A stretch of 64,000 bases of DNA from DATAOG01 sp963840925 (lineage in GTDB: Bacteria > Pseudomonadota > Alphaproteobacteria > Geminicoccales > Geminicoccaceae), in the NCBI GenBank assembly GCA_963840925.1, contig CAWJAY010000005.1:1-64000 (forward strand), written 5' to 3'. The notes below the pieces were generated by a model. It saw nothing but the letters and a program-made list of their open reading frames with translations, had not been told where the DNA came from and ran no database searches. A program made the translations under genes and the position numbers. Below, one piece after another: positions 44,297 to 52,390 of the stretch (positions within the stretch are counted from its first letter, which is position 1; every line of letters begins with the position of its first letter).

Positions 44297-45262
44297 ATGA
44301 GCCTGGCCGTGGCGATCCAGATGGACCCGATCGAGCGGATCGACATCGATGCCGACAGCACCTTCGTGCTCGCGCTCGAGGCGCAGCGCCGCGGCCATGG
44401 ATTATATCATTACCTGCCGACCGACCTCAGCTATGACCACGGCCGGGTCAAGGCGCTGGCGCGGCCGCTCGAAGTCCGTCGCGAGCGCGGCCGTCACTGG
44501 TCGCTGGGGACGCCGGAGACGCTCGATCTGCGCGCTCTCGACATCGTCCTGCTGCGGCAGGATCCGCCGTTCGACCTCAACTACGTCGCGAACACCCATC
44601 TGCTCGAGCGGGTCCACCCCGCCACGCTCGTGGTCAACGACCCGGTGGCGGTCCGCAACGCGCCGGAAAAGCTGTTCGTGACCCAGTTCGCCGAGCTGAT
44701 GCCGCCGACGCTGATCACCTACCGCCGCGACGAGATCCAGGCGTTCCGGGCCGAGCATCGGGACATCATCCTGAAGCCGATCTACGGCAACGGCGGTGCT
44801 GGCGTGTTCCACATCGGTCCCGACGACGAGAACCTGAACAGCCTGTTCGACCTGCTGGCGGTGACCGTGCGCGAGCCGCTGATGGTCCAGCGCTACGTCC
44901 CGGAGATCAGGCAGGGCGACAAGCGGATCGTGCTGGTCGACGGCGAGCCGGCGGGCGCGGTCAATCGGCTGCCGCCGCCGGGCGACGCGCGGGCCAACCT
45001 GCACGTTGGCGGCAAGGCCGAGAAGTCGAGGCTGACCAAGCGCGACCTCGAGATCTGCGAGGCGCTCGGCCCGGTGCTGAAGGCGCAGGGCCTGATCTTC
45101 GTTGGCATCGACGTGATCGGCGGCTGGCTGACCGAGATCAACGTCACGTCGCCGACCGGTCTGCAGGAGATCAACCGCTTCGACGGCGTGGCACTGGAGG
45201 CCCGGATCTGGGATGTGATCGAGGCCCGGCACGCGGCCCGCCACCACGCGCTGCCGACCTGA
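44297..45262 (+). CDS. gshB: glutathione synthetase
   Basis: A 321-residue ATP-grasp enzyme joining glycine to gamma-glutamylcysteine. Signatures are AIQMDPIERIDIDADSTF at the N-terminus, LLRQDPPFDLNYVA, ILKPIYGNGGAGVF in the ATP lid, and EINVTSPTGLQEI at the C-terminus. It is monocistronic here, with gshA not in view. GGGAGAG before the ATG supports the start. Confidence 0.96.
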   Translation: MSLAVAIQMDPIERIDIDADSTFVLALEAQRRGHGLYHYLPTDLSYDHGRVKALARPLEVRRERGRHWSLGTPETLDLRALDIVLLRQDPPFDLNYVANTHLLERVHPATLVVNDPVAVRNAPEKLFVTQFAELMPPTLITYRRDEIQAFRAEHRDIILKPIYGNGGAGVFHIGPDDENLNSLFDLLAVTVREPLMVQRYVPEIRQGDKRIVLVDGEPAGAVNRLPPPGDARANLHVGGKAEKSRLTKRDLEICEALGPVLKAQGLIFVGIDVIGGWLTEINVTSPTGLQEINRFDGVALEARIWDVIEARHAARHHALPT

Positions 45263-45335
45263 TCGCGCTCGCGACTTCAGGGAACGGGAGATCCCTGGAC
45301 AGAAACCCGCCCGGAGCGTGCGGTTGCCGGCCGCG

Positions 45336-45836
45336 TCAGGCGGCTTGGCCCAGCACCTGCTGCAGCTTGGCGGTCGCCATCTGCTCGTCGATCCGCTCGA
45401 TCGCAGCGACCTCGCGGGCCAGGCGCTCGAGCGCGGCCCGGTACATCTGGCGCTCGCTGTAGGACTGCTCAGCGTCCTCGCCGCGGTGCAGTTCGCGCAC
45501 CACTTCCGCGATCGACACCGGGTCGCCGGAGTTGATCTTGGCCTCATACTCCTGCGCGCGCCGGCTCCACATGACGGCGCGCCGCGGCCGCGGCCGCGCC
45601 TTGAGCGCGTTCATCGCGGTCTGGATCTTGTCCCGGCTGCTGAGCTTGCGCATGCCGGATCTCGGTGCCTTGGCGACCGGTACCCGGAGGATCAGCCGGT
45701 CCTGCTCGAACGAGACCACGTACATCTCCAGCATGTCGCCGGCGATCTCCTGGGTCTCGATCGTGGTGATGCGGCCGACGCCATGGGACGGATACACCAC
45801 GTAGTCGTCCGGGGCGAAGGCCAGATTCTTCCCCAT
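45336..45836 (-). CDS. CarD/CdnL family transcriptional regulator
   Basis: A 166-residue protein that binds the RNA polymerase beta subunit and stabilises open promoter complexes. The N-terminal RNAP-interaction domain shows DDYVVYPSHGVGRITTIETQ; the C-terminal helical DNA-binding part has VMWSRRAQEYEAKINSGD and YSERQMYRAALERLARE. It is essential or strongly growth-supporting in many alphaproteobacteria. An inverted repeat 112 bp upstream could be an operator. Confidence 0.95.
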   Translation of the reverse strand: MGKNLAFAPDDYVVYPSHGVGRITTIETQEIAGDMLEMYVVSFEQDRLILRVPVAKAPRSGMRKLSSRDKIQTAMNALKARPRPRRAVMWSRRAQEYEAKINSGDPVSIAEVVRELHRGEDAEQSYSERQMYRAALERLAREVAAIERIDEQMATAKLQQVLGQAA

Positions 45837-45947
45837 CGAAGTCGTTCTCCCACCTACTTCAGCACCGGGGCGCGAGAGTCACCCACTCCGCTCGCGCCTG
45901 AGGGCAAACGCGCAGCCGGCTGATCGCCGGATCATCGCACCGAAAGC

Positions 45948-45968
45948 TTTCCGTAACGTTAACGGAAA
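45948..45968. promoter_or_regulatory. inverted repeat upstream of the CarD gene
   Basis: TTTCCGT and ACGGAAA flank AACGTTA, giving a 21-bp near-palindrome in the only A/T-rich patch between fdxA and the CarD gene. Either an operator or the end of the fdxA transcript. Confidence 0.5.
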
Positions 45969-46076
45969 TTAAGGATAAGCATTCATAGCATGTTTCGACA
46001 GAAATGGACAGCCCCTTGTATTGCCGTTCCGCCCCCGTTCCGTTCGCGCCCTCCCGAGGCAAGACCCCGGTGTCGG

Positions 46077-46418
46077 TCAACGGTTCTGGCCGGGCTCCGG
46101 ACTGAAGTACTTATCGAACTTGCCGGGCATGTCCTTGTAGTCGTCGGCGTCCGGTGGCGGCTCGCCCTTGCGTGTGATATTGGGCCATGGACCGGTCGAG
46201 TATTCACGATTGAGCTCGAGCCAATGCTCGGCCTGTTCTTCCGTATCCGGCAAAATCGCCTCGACTGGACATTCCGGCTCACAAACTCCGCAATCTATGC
46301 ATTCGTCTGGATTGATCACCAGCATGTTGTCGCCCTCGTAAAAACAATCAACGGGGCAAACCTCGACACAATCCATGTATTTACACTTGATACATGCTTC
46401 GGTGACGATGTACGTCAT
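46077..46418 (-). CDS. fdxA: seven-iron ferredoxin FdxA
   Basis: A 113-residue 3Fe-4S/4Fe-4S ferredoxin. TYIVTEACIKCKYMDCVEVC with VDCFYEG, and CIDCGVCEPECP, hold the clusters. The C-terminal extension (EYSTGPWPNITRKGEPPPDA) is typical of alphaproteobacterial FdxA. It is a soluble electron carrier; partners are not shown by context. It is upstream of the CarD gene on the same strand. Confidence 0.96.
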   Translation of the reverse strand: MTYIVTEACIKCKYMDCVEVCPVDCFYEGDNMLVINPDECIDCGVCEPECPVEAILPDTEEQAEHWLELNREYSTGPWPNITRKGEPPPDADDYKDMPGKFDKYFSPEPGQNR

Positions 46419-46586
46419 CCATCACTCCATTGGCTCGGGGGCGGGCAGACTACGCGCCAATTGGGGACGTGGGGCCTAATATGTGGCGCACCAGACGGAG
46501 CTTGTCCAGGGTCGTTTCCCGTGCGCACGACAGCGGCAATTGGCCGCGCGCCAGAGCGGCGGCCAGATGCGGCGTCCGCGCCCACA

Positions 46587-46651
46587 CGATCAGCGGCTGC
46601 CGAACAGGCGTTCCCTGGCCGACGCGATCAGCGGCGGCCGAACAGGCGTTC
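46587..46651. repeat. 27-bp direct repeat overlapping the end of mutL
   Basis: CGATCAGCGGCxGCCGAACAGGCGTTC (one mismatch) occurs at 46587 and at 46625, 38 bases apart. The second copy encodes the last residues of MutL (ERLFGRR, stop); the first lies just beyond the stop, so the tail of the gene was duplicated. Confidence 0.8.
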
Positions 46652-48421
46652 GATATCGAGGCGCGACAGGCTGACGTAGGTCGGCCGGCCATGGTTGCAC
46701 TGGCCGCTGTGTGGGGTCGCTTCCATCTGGCGTAGCAGCGCGTTCATCTCGGCCAGGCTGAGCCGGCGGCCGGCGCGCACGCTGCCATGACAGGCAAGCG
46801 TGGCGCACACCCGCTCGAGCGCGCTGCTGAGGCTCACCGCGTGCTCGATCGCCGCCAGGTCCTCGGCGAGGTCGCGGACCAGACGAGCAACGTCGGGATT
46901 GCCGAGCAGCGCCGGGATCTCGCGCACCAGCACCGCCTCGGCGCCGAACCGCTCGAGCACCAGACCGAGCTGGGCCAGCTCCGCGCGGCGGTCGTCGAGG
47001 CGCCCGACCGCCGCCGGGTCGAGCTCGACCACCACGGGCAGCAGCAGGCCCTGACGGGCGACGCCGGTGGCGGCGAGCTCCGTCTTCATCCGCTCGTAGA
47101 CCAGGCGCTCATGGGCCGCGTGCTGGTCGACCAGGACCAGGCCGTCGCTGGTCTGAGCAAGGATGTAGGCATCGTGCAGCTGGGCGCGCGCGGCGCCGAG
47201 CGGATGCTGCTCGAGGGCGTCGTCCTCCGGAGCGAGCGGACCGTCGTCGCGCGCCGCCGGCGGCCCGAGCTCGAACCGCTCGTCGACCAGCGGCGCCTGG
47301 TAGCCGGCTGCGGTCTCGGCAAGGCCCCGGCCCGGATGGCCGTTACGCGCCCAGGGCCGGTGGCCCGCAGGCCGGAAGGCGCCGAGCGCGCTCGCGCCGA
47401 GCGTGCTCGAGGTCCGGCCGCCGGCCTCGAGCAGGGCTTGGCGCAGCGCACCGATCACGAAGCCGCGGACCAGCCCCGGCTCGCGGAACCGGACCTCGGC
47501 CTTGGCCGGGTGGACGTTGACGTCGACGCGTTCGGGCGCCAGCTCCAGGAACAGAACCGCCATCGGCTGCCGGTCCTGGAACAACAGGTCACCGTAGGCG
47601 GCGCGCAGCGCGCTCTTCAGCAGCCGGTCGAGCACCGGCCGCCGGTTAACGAACAGGTGCTGGTAGCGGGCGGTCCGGTGGCTCGCCGTCGGCAGGCCGG
47701 CGAAGCCCTGCAGGTGGACGCCCTCGCGCTCGGCGGTGACGGTCAGCGCGTCGGTCACGAACCCCGGGCCCATGATCTGGCCGAGCCGGGCGCCGAGCCG
47801 GGCTGCGCGATCGCCGGCCGCGACCGCCAGCTGCACCGCCCGCCGGCCATCGGCGACGAACGCGAACTTGACCTCCGGGCACGCCATCGCGAGCCGTTCG
47901 ACCACCTCGCGCACGCTCTGGGTCTCGGCGCGCTCGGATTTCAGGAACTTGAGCCGGGCAGGTGTCGCGAAGAACAGGTCGCGGACCTCGACCCGGGTGC
48001 CAAAGCCGCCGGCCGCGGGTGCCGGGACACCGACCGCGCCGGCCTCGGCGACAAGCGCGAAGGCGCTGTCCTGACCGGGCGGCCGGCTGGTGATCGTGAG
48101 CCGGCTGACGCCGGCCAGCGCCGCCAGCGCCTCGCCGCGGAAGCCCAGGGTTTGGATCCGCGCCAGATCGTCGCCTTCGAGCTTGGAGGTGGCGTGGCGC
48201 TCGATCGCGAGCAGCAGCTCGGCCGGCGCCATGCCGATGCCGTCATCGGTTACCGCGATCAGGCTGGTACCGCCGCCCGCGAGCTCGATCGTGATCCGGG
48301 TGGCGCCGGCGTCGAGCGCGTTCTCGATCAGCTCCTTGACCGCGGCCGCCGGGCGCTCGACGACCTCGCCGGCGGCGATTCGGTTGACCAGGTGCTGTGG
48401 CAGGCGGCGGATCGGCGCCAC
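46628..48421 (-). CDS. mutL: DNA mismatch repair protein MutL
   Basis: A 597-residue MutL. The GHKL ATPase motifs (VKELIENALDAGAT, VTDDGIGMAP, GFRGEAL) are at residues 25-110. The C-terminal dimerisation/endonuclease region has DQHAAHERLVYE, the metal-binding endonuclease motif found in species without MutH, and ACHGSVRAGRRL. The terminal site reads CNHGRPT instead of the usual CPHGRPT. The start is GTG at 48421. It closes the ileS-lspA-M16 cluster downstream of the two peptidase genes. Confidence 0.96.
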   Translation of the reverse strand: MAPIRRLPQHLVNRIAAGEVVERPAAAVKELIENALDAGATRITIELAGGGTSLIAVTDDGIGMAPAELLLAIERHATSKLEGDDLARIQTLGFRGEALAALAGVSRLTITSRPPGQDSAFALVAEAGAVGVPAPAAGGFGTRVEVRDLFFATPARLKFLKSERAETQSVREVVERLAMACPEVKFAFVADGRRAVQLAVAAGDRAARLGARLGQIMGPGFVTDALTVTAEREGVHLQGFAGLPTASHRTARYQHLFVNRRPVLDRLLKSALRAAYGDLLFQDRQPMAVLFLELAPERVDVNVHPAKAEVRFREPGLVRGFVIGALRQALLEAGGRTSSTLGASALGAFRPAGHRPWARNGHPGRGLAETAAGYQAPLVDERFELGPPAARDDGPLAPEDDALEQHPLGAARAQLHDAYILAQTSDGLVLVDQHAAHERLVYERMKTELAATGVARQGLLLPVVVELDPAAVGRLDDRRAELAQLGLVLERFGAEAVLVREIPALLGNPDVARLVRDLAEDLAAIEHAVSLSSALERVCATLACHGSVRAGRRLSLAEMNALLRQMEATPHSGQCNHGRPTYVSLSRLDIERLFGRR

Positions 48422-48476
48422 GCTCCGGGCACTCCTTGCCTCACCCGAGCCGCCCGCCGCTGCCGGCGGGCGCGGC

Positions 48477-49805
48477 TCAGCCTTTGAGCCCCTGCGGCTC
48501 GCCGACCACGACCACGAGCAGGCGGTCCGGCCGGTACAGCCGGGCGGCGACCCGCTTGACGTCCTCGATCGTCACCGCCTCGATGTAGCCGTTGCGCCGC
48601 TCGAGATAATCGATGCCGAGCTCGTCGACCTGCATCGCGACCAGCATCGCGGCGATCCCGTCGTTGCTGGTGAGCCGCAGCGGGAACGATCCGGTGAGAT
48701 AGGTCTTAGCGTCGTCGAGCGCCGCCTGGTCGATCTCGCCGGCGGCCATTTTGGCCAGCTGCTCGCGCACCACCTGCAGCGCGCGGCCGACCGCGGCGTT
48801 CGAGGTTCCGAGTCCGCCCAGCCAGAGCGGCGCGAAATCCATCGGATACATGTAGCTGTAGACCGAGTAGGCGAGCCCGCGCTTCTCCCGCACCTCCTCG
48901 GTCAGGCGCGAGGTGAAGCCGCCGCCGCCGAGCAGGTGATTGGCGACGTAGGCGGCGTAGAAGTCGGGGTCGTCGCGGGCGAGGCCGGCATCGCCGAACA
49001 GCACCTGGCTCTGGGGCACGTCCTTGCGCACGATCACGGTGTCGCCGCCTTTGGGGGCGGCGCGCGCCATCTGGAACGGCTCGCTCTTGGCCGGCAGCTG
49101 GCCGAAGGCGCGGTCGAGCAGCGGCCCGAGCTCGGCCGCCGTGATGTCGCCGGCGACCCCGACCACCAGATCGTCCCTGGCCAGGCGACGGCCGACGAAG
49201 CCGCGCAGATCCTCGGTCGTGATCGCCGCGACGCTGTCGAGCGTGCCCTCGCTCGGCCGGCCGTAGGGGTGACCGGCAAACGCGGTCGCGAACCAGGTCA
49301 GGCTCGCGACCTGGTCCGGGTCCTCGGCCCGGCGGCGCAGCTCGGCCTGGATCTGGTTGCGGATCCGCTCGACCGGCTCGGCATCGAAGCGCGGCTGGCT
49401 CACGGCCAGGCCGAGCAGCTCGAACGCCCGCTCGCGGTGCTCGGTCAGCGTCTTGAGCTGGCCCGAGAGCTCGTCGCGGCCGGCATCGAACGACAACCGG
49501 ATCGCCAGGTCCTCGAGCTCGGTACGGAACGCCTGACTGTCGAGGTCGCCGGCGCCCTCGTCCAACAGGCCCGAGATCATGTAGGCCAAGCCCTCCTTGC
49601 CGGCCGGATCGAGCGCCGCGCCGCCGCGAAACTGCAGCGACAGCGACAGGAACGGGATCGACGGCTCGCTCAGCAGGTAGGCCTCGATGCCGCCCGGGCT
49701 CACCACCCGCTCGACCTTGGCCGCAGCCTGGACGGAGAGCGTCGGATCCAACATCCCGACCGCCAGCGACAGGCTCAGCCAACCGGCGCCGCGCGCTCTA
49801 ACCAT
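48477..49805 (-). CDS. M16 peptidase family, non-catalytic subunit
   Basis: A 442-residue exported M16-fold protein. The zinc motif HxxEH is absent (the region reads LAYMISGLLDEGAGD), whereas the substrate-binding Arg/Tyr segment EEVREKRGLAYSVYS is kept. This is the pattern of the partner subunit in two-gene M16 peptidases, where each subunit supplies half of the active site. An N-terminal signal sequence targets it to the periplasm. It overlaps the catalytic subunit gene by eight bases. Confidence 0.92.
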   Translation of the reverse strand: MVRARGAGWLSLSLAVGMLDPTLSVQAAAKVERVVSPGGIEAYLLSEPSIPFLSLSLQFRGGAALDPAGKEGLAYMISGLLDEGAGDLDSQAFRTELEDLAIRLSFDAGRDELSGQLKTLTEHRERAFELLGLAVSQPRFDAEPVERIRNQIQAELRRRAEDPDQVASLTWFATAFAGHPYGRPSEGTLDSVAAITTEDLRGFVGRRLARDDLVVGVAGDITAAELGPLLDRAFGQLPAKSEPFQMARAAPKGGDTVIVRKDVPQSQVLFGDAGLARDDPDFYAAYVANHLLGGGGFTSRLTEEVREKRGLAYSVYSYMYPMDFAPLWLGGLGTSNAAVGRALQVVREQLAKMAAGEIDQAALDDAKTYLTGSFPLRLTSNDGIAAMLVAMQVDELGIDYLERRNGYIEAVTIEDVKRVAARLYRPDRLLVVVVGEPQGLKG

Positions 49806-51240
49806 CGATGTCCTTTCCGCTGGCGTCGATCTCCTGGTCGCCGATCGGCGGCGTCGCGGCGCCCGCGGCCGGCGCCATCGCAGCTGAGGCGACCGGCGCC
49901 GGGCGGAGCCGGCCAGTGACCGAGCGACCGCGATCGAGCACGTAGGCTGCGGCGGCGTTGACCTCGGCCACGGTCACCGCGCCGATCCGCTCGGGCCAGG
50001 CCTCGACGTCGGCGACCGTGCGTCCGGTCGCGAGCGCGGCGCCGAAGCTGCGCACCGCGCTCGACAGGCTGTCGCGGGCATAGACCGCCTCGGCGATCAT
50101 CCGGCTGGTCGCCCGCCGGACCTCATCCGCCGTGATCGGTTCGCTGGTCAGGCGCGCAAGCTCGGCGTCGACCGCCGCCTCCAGGTCGTCAAGGCTGACC
50201 CCGGGGCGCGGGCTGGCGTAGACCCGGAACGTGGTCAGATCGAGCGCGGTACCGCGATAGTAGGAGCCGGCCGAGGTCGCGAGCTTCTGTCCGATCACCA
50301 GCGAGCGATAGAGCCTCGACGTGCTGGTGCCGCCCAGGATCTCGCCCAGCACCTCGAGCGGATAGGCGTGGTTGATCTCGCCGGCGCTGAAGCTCGGCGC
50401 GAGATAGGAGCGGACCAGGTAGGGCTGCTGAACCCTGGGGTCGGCGAGATCGACCTCGCGCGGCGCGTCCTGCGGCGGCTCGAGCAGCCGGCGGCGCTCG
50501 GGCACCGAGCGCGCCGGGATCGCGCCGTAGTATTTCTCGGCCAGCGGCCTCAGCTCGGCAGCGTCGATGTCGCCGGCGACGATCAGGATCGCGTTGTCGG
50601 GCGCGTACCAGGTCCGGTAGAACGCGAGCGCGTCCTCGCGGCTGAAGCTCGCCATCTCCTGCCGCCAGCCGATCACCGGCAGACGATAGGGGTGGTTCAG
50701 GTACTGGGTGGCGCTGACCAGCTCGCCCAGCCGCGATCCGGGGTCGTTGTCGACCCGCATCGAGCGCTCCTCGAGGACGACATCGCGCTCGGTCAGCACC
50801 TCCTCGGGCAACAGGCGCAGGTTGGTCATGCGATCGGCTTCCATGCGCATGACCGTCTCCAGGCGATCCTTGGCGATGGTCTGGAAATAGCCGGTGTAGT
50901 CCTGGCCGGTGAAGGCGTTCTCGTTGCCGCCGTTGCGCGCCACGATCCGCGAGAACTCGCCGGGTGCCAGCGTCTCGGTGCCCTTGAACATCAGATGCTC
51001 GAGAAAATGGGCGAGGCCGGACTTGCCAACCGGACTGTCGGCAGAGCCGACCTTGTACCAGACATGATGGCTGACCACCGGTGCCCGGCGGTTGGTCACC
51101 ACCACCACCTGCATGCCGTTGGCCAGCGTGAAGGTCTCCGGATTGAACACCGCCGCCTCGCTGCTTGCCGCTCCGACCGAGAGCGCCAGGGCCAGCGCGA
51201 GGCCGGCGCCGCGCGCTGCTGGAAAACCGATCCTGGCCAT
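49798..51240 (-). CDS. M16 zinc peptidase, catalytic subunit
   Basis: A 480-residue periplasmic metalloprotease with signal peptide (GLALALALSVGAASSEA) and the inverted zinc motif HFLEHLMFKG plus the distal Glu in VLTERDVVLEERS. It pairs with the non-catalytic subunit encoded next and probably degrades peptides or processes exported proteins. The start at 51240 shares its A with the stop of the DUF3035 lipoprotein gene (TGATG), so these genes are co-translated. Confidence 0.94.
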   Translation of the reverse strand: MARIGFPAARGAGLALALALSVGAASSEAAVFNPETFTLANGMQVVVVTNRRAPVVSHHVWYKVGSADSPVGKSGLAHFLEHLMFKGTETLAPGEFSRIVARNGGNENAFTGQDYTGYFQTIAKDRLETVMRMEADRMTNLRLLPEEVLTERDVVLEERSMRVDNDPGSRLGELVSATQYLNHPYRLPVIGWRQEMASFSREDALAFYRTWYAPDNAILIVAGDIDAAELRPLAEKYYGAIPARSVPERRRLLEPPQDAPREVDLADPRVQQPYLVRSYLAPSFSAGEINHAYPLEVLGEILGGTSTSRLYRSLVIGQKLATSAGSYYRGTALDLTTFRVYASPRPGVSLDDLEAAVDAELARLTSEPITADEVRRATSRMIAEAVYARDSLSSAVRSFGAALATGRTVADVEAWPERIGAVTVAEVNAAAAYVLDRGRSVTGRLRPAPVASAAMAPAAGAATPPIGDQEIDASGKDIDG

Positions 51241-51866
51241 CAGAACACCCGGTCGACGAGCGCGCCGAGCGGGCTCTGCCGGCGCTCGACCACGCTTGGC
51301 GTGTCGCCCGCGGTCGGCGGTTGGCCCTGGGCGCGAGCGGTCCGCAGGCGCTCGGCCTCGGCCGGCGCGTCGACCGTAGCGACCAGCGTGCTCGGCTCGC
51401 GCCATTTCATCACGCGGGTGAACAGGGCCTGCTCGACCTGGGCGAGCGACTGGTTCTCCTCGGCGATCCGCCGCCGGATCTCGGGATCAACGGCGCCACC
51501 GCCGGCCTCGGTCAGCAGCGCCTGCTGGCCGGCGCTCGCCGAGGCGGTCCCGGACCGGGGGTCGCTCCCGACGCTATTCGCCGCCGGGATCGCGTCCTGC
51601 CCGAGCAAGCTCGCCCGCGCCTGGTCGCCGGCGGTGCCGGTCTGCGGGCGGGCCTCGCCCGGCCTGGGCGGTCGGAGCTCGTAGTCGGGCGGCAGCACCA
51701 GCGGCGCGCGCGCGACCACGGCGAACTCGTCGGGCGCGCGTTTGCTCATGCCGAGCGCGTCCTGGACCGTGCCGCGGGCGCAGCCCGCGAGCGCGAGCAA
51801 GCTTACTGCCAAGAGCGCGATTTGGGGCCGCGCCGTGCCGATTGTTCTGATCACGCTGTCGATCAT
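51240..51866 (-). CDS. DUF3035 lipoprotein
   Basis: A 208-residue lipoprotein (lipobox LLALAGC) with the conserved DALGMSKRAPDEFAVVARAPL and PPDYELRPPRPG segments that define DUF3035. The rest is a low-complexity linker with a short helical piece (IRRRIAEENQSLAQVEQ). The family is typical of Rhodospirillales and always lies between lspA and M16 peptidase genes; function unknown, perhaps helping envelope peptidases. Confidence 0.9.
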   Translation of the reverse strand: MIDSVIRTIGTARPQIALLAVSLLALAGCARGTVQDALGMSKRAPDEFAVVARAPLVLPPDYELRPPRPGEARPQTGTAGDQARASLLGQDAIPAANSVGSDPRSGTASASAGQQALLTEAGGGAVDPEIRRRIAEENQSLAQVEQALFTRVMKWREPSTLVATVDAPAEAERLRTARAQGQPPTAGDTPSVVERRQSPLGALVDRVF

Positions 51867-51900
51867 CTCCAGCTGGTCGCAGCGCCTCCCTGCCGAGCGC

Positions 51901-52371
51901 TTATGTAGGCTGGCGACGGCTTACGAACAAGCCGTCGGCGAGCATCAGGACCGCACCGACGCAGATGCCGGCGTCGGCGACGTTGAATGCCGGCCAGTGA
52001 TAGCCGGCGAGGTGGAAGTCGAGAAAGTCGACCACCGCGCCAAAGCGGATGCGGTCGATCACGTTGCCGAGCGCGCCGCCGATCACGAGGCCAAGCCCGA
52101 GCCCGGTCAGCCGCTGGTCGCTGCGCTTGAGCCAGACCACGAGGCCGATGACCACGGCGAGCGCGAGCCCGGACAACAGCCAGGGCGCGAAGGCGCCGGC
52201 CGAGTTGAACATGCCAAAGCTCACACCCCAATTCCAGACCAGGACGAGGTTGAAGAACGGCGTGATGCGTAGCGGCGGGCCGGCCGGGTCGAGCCCAGCC
52301 AGCGCCGCCCATTTGCTGAGCTGGTCGAGCATCAGCGTCGCGAGTGCCACCGCGAGGCCCAGACGCAGCAT
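51901..52371 (-). CDS. lspA: lipoprotein signal peptidase
   Basis: A 156-residue, four-helix inner-membrane aspartyl peptidase that cuts prolipoproteins after lipidation. Catalytic aspartates are in GNVIDRIRFGAVVDF and FNVADAGICVG; DQLSKW and NWGVSFGMF are further signatures. It starts 19 bp after the ileS stop, the standard arrangement. Confidence 0.96.
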   Translation of the reverse strand: MLRLGLAVALATLMLDQLSKWAALAGLDPAGPPLRITPFFNLVLVWNWGVSFGMFNSAGAFAPWLLSGLALAVVIGLVVWLKRSDQRLTGLGLGLVIGGALGNVIDRIRFGAVVDFLDFHLAGYHWPAFNVADAGICVGAVLMLADGLFVSRRQPT

Positions 52372-52390
52372 GGCACGCCGCCCGGCGCGC

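Noticed and set aside
46787..48487. Plus-strand frame opposite mutL
   Set aside because: Same mirror effect; no recognisable protein features.
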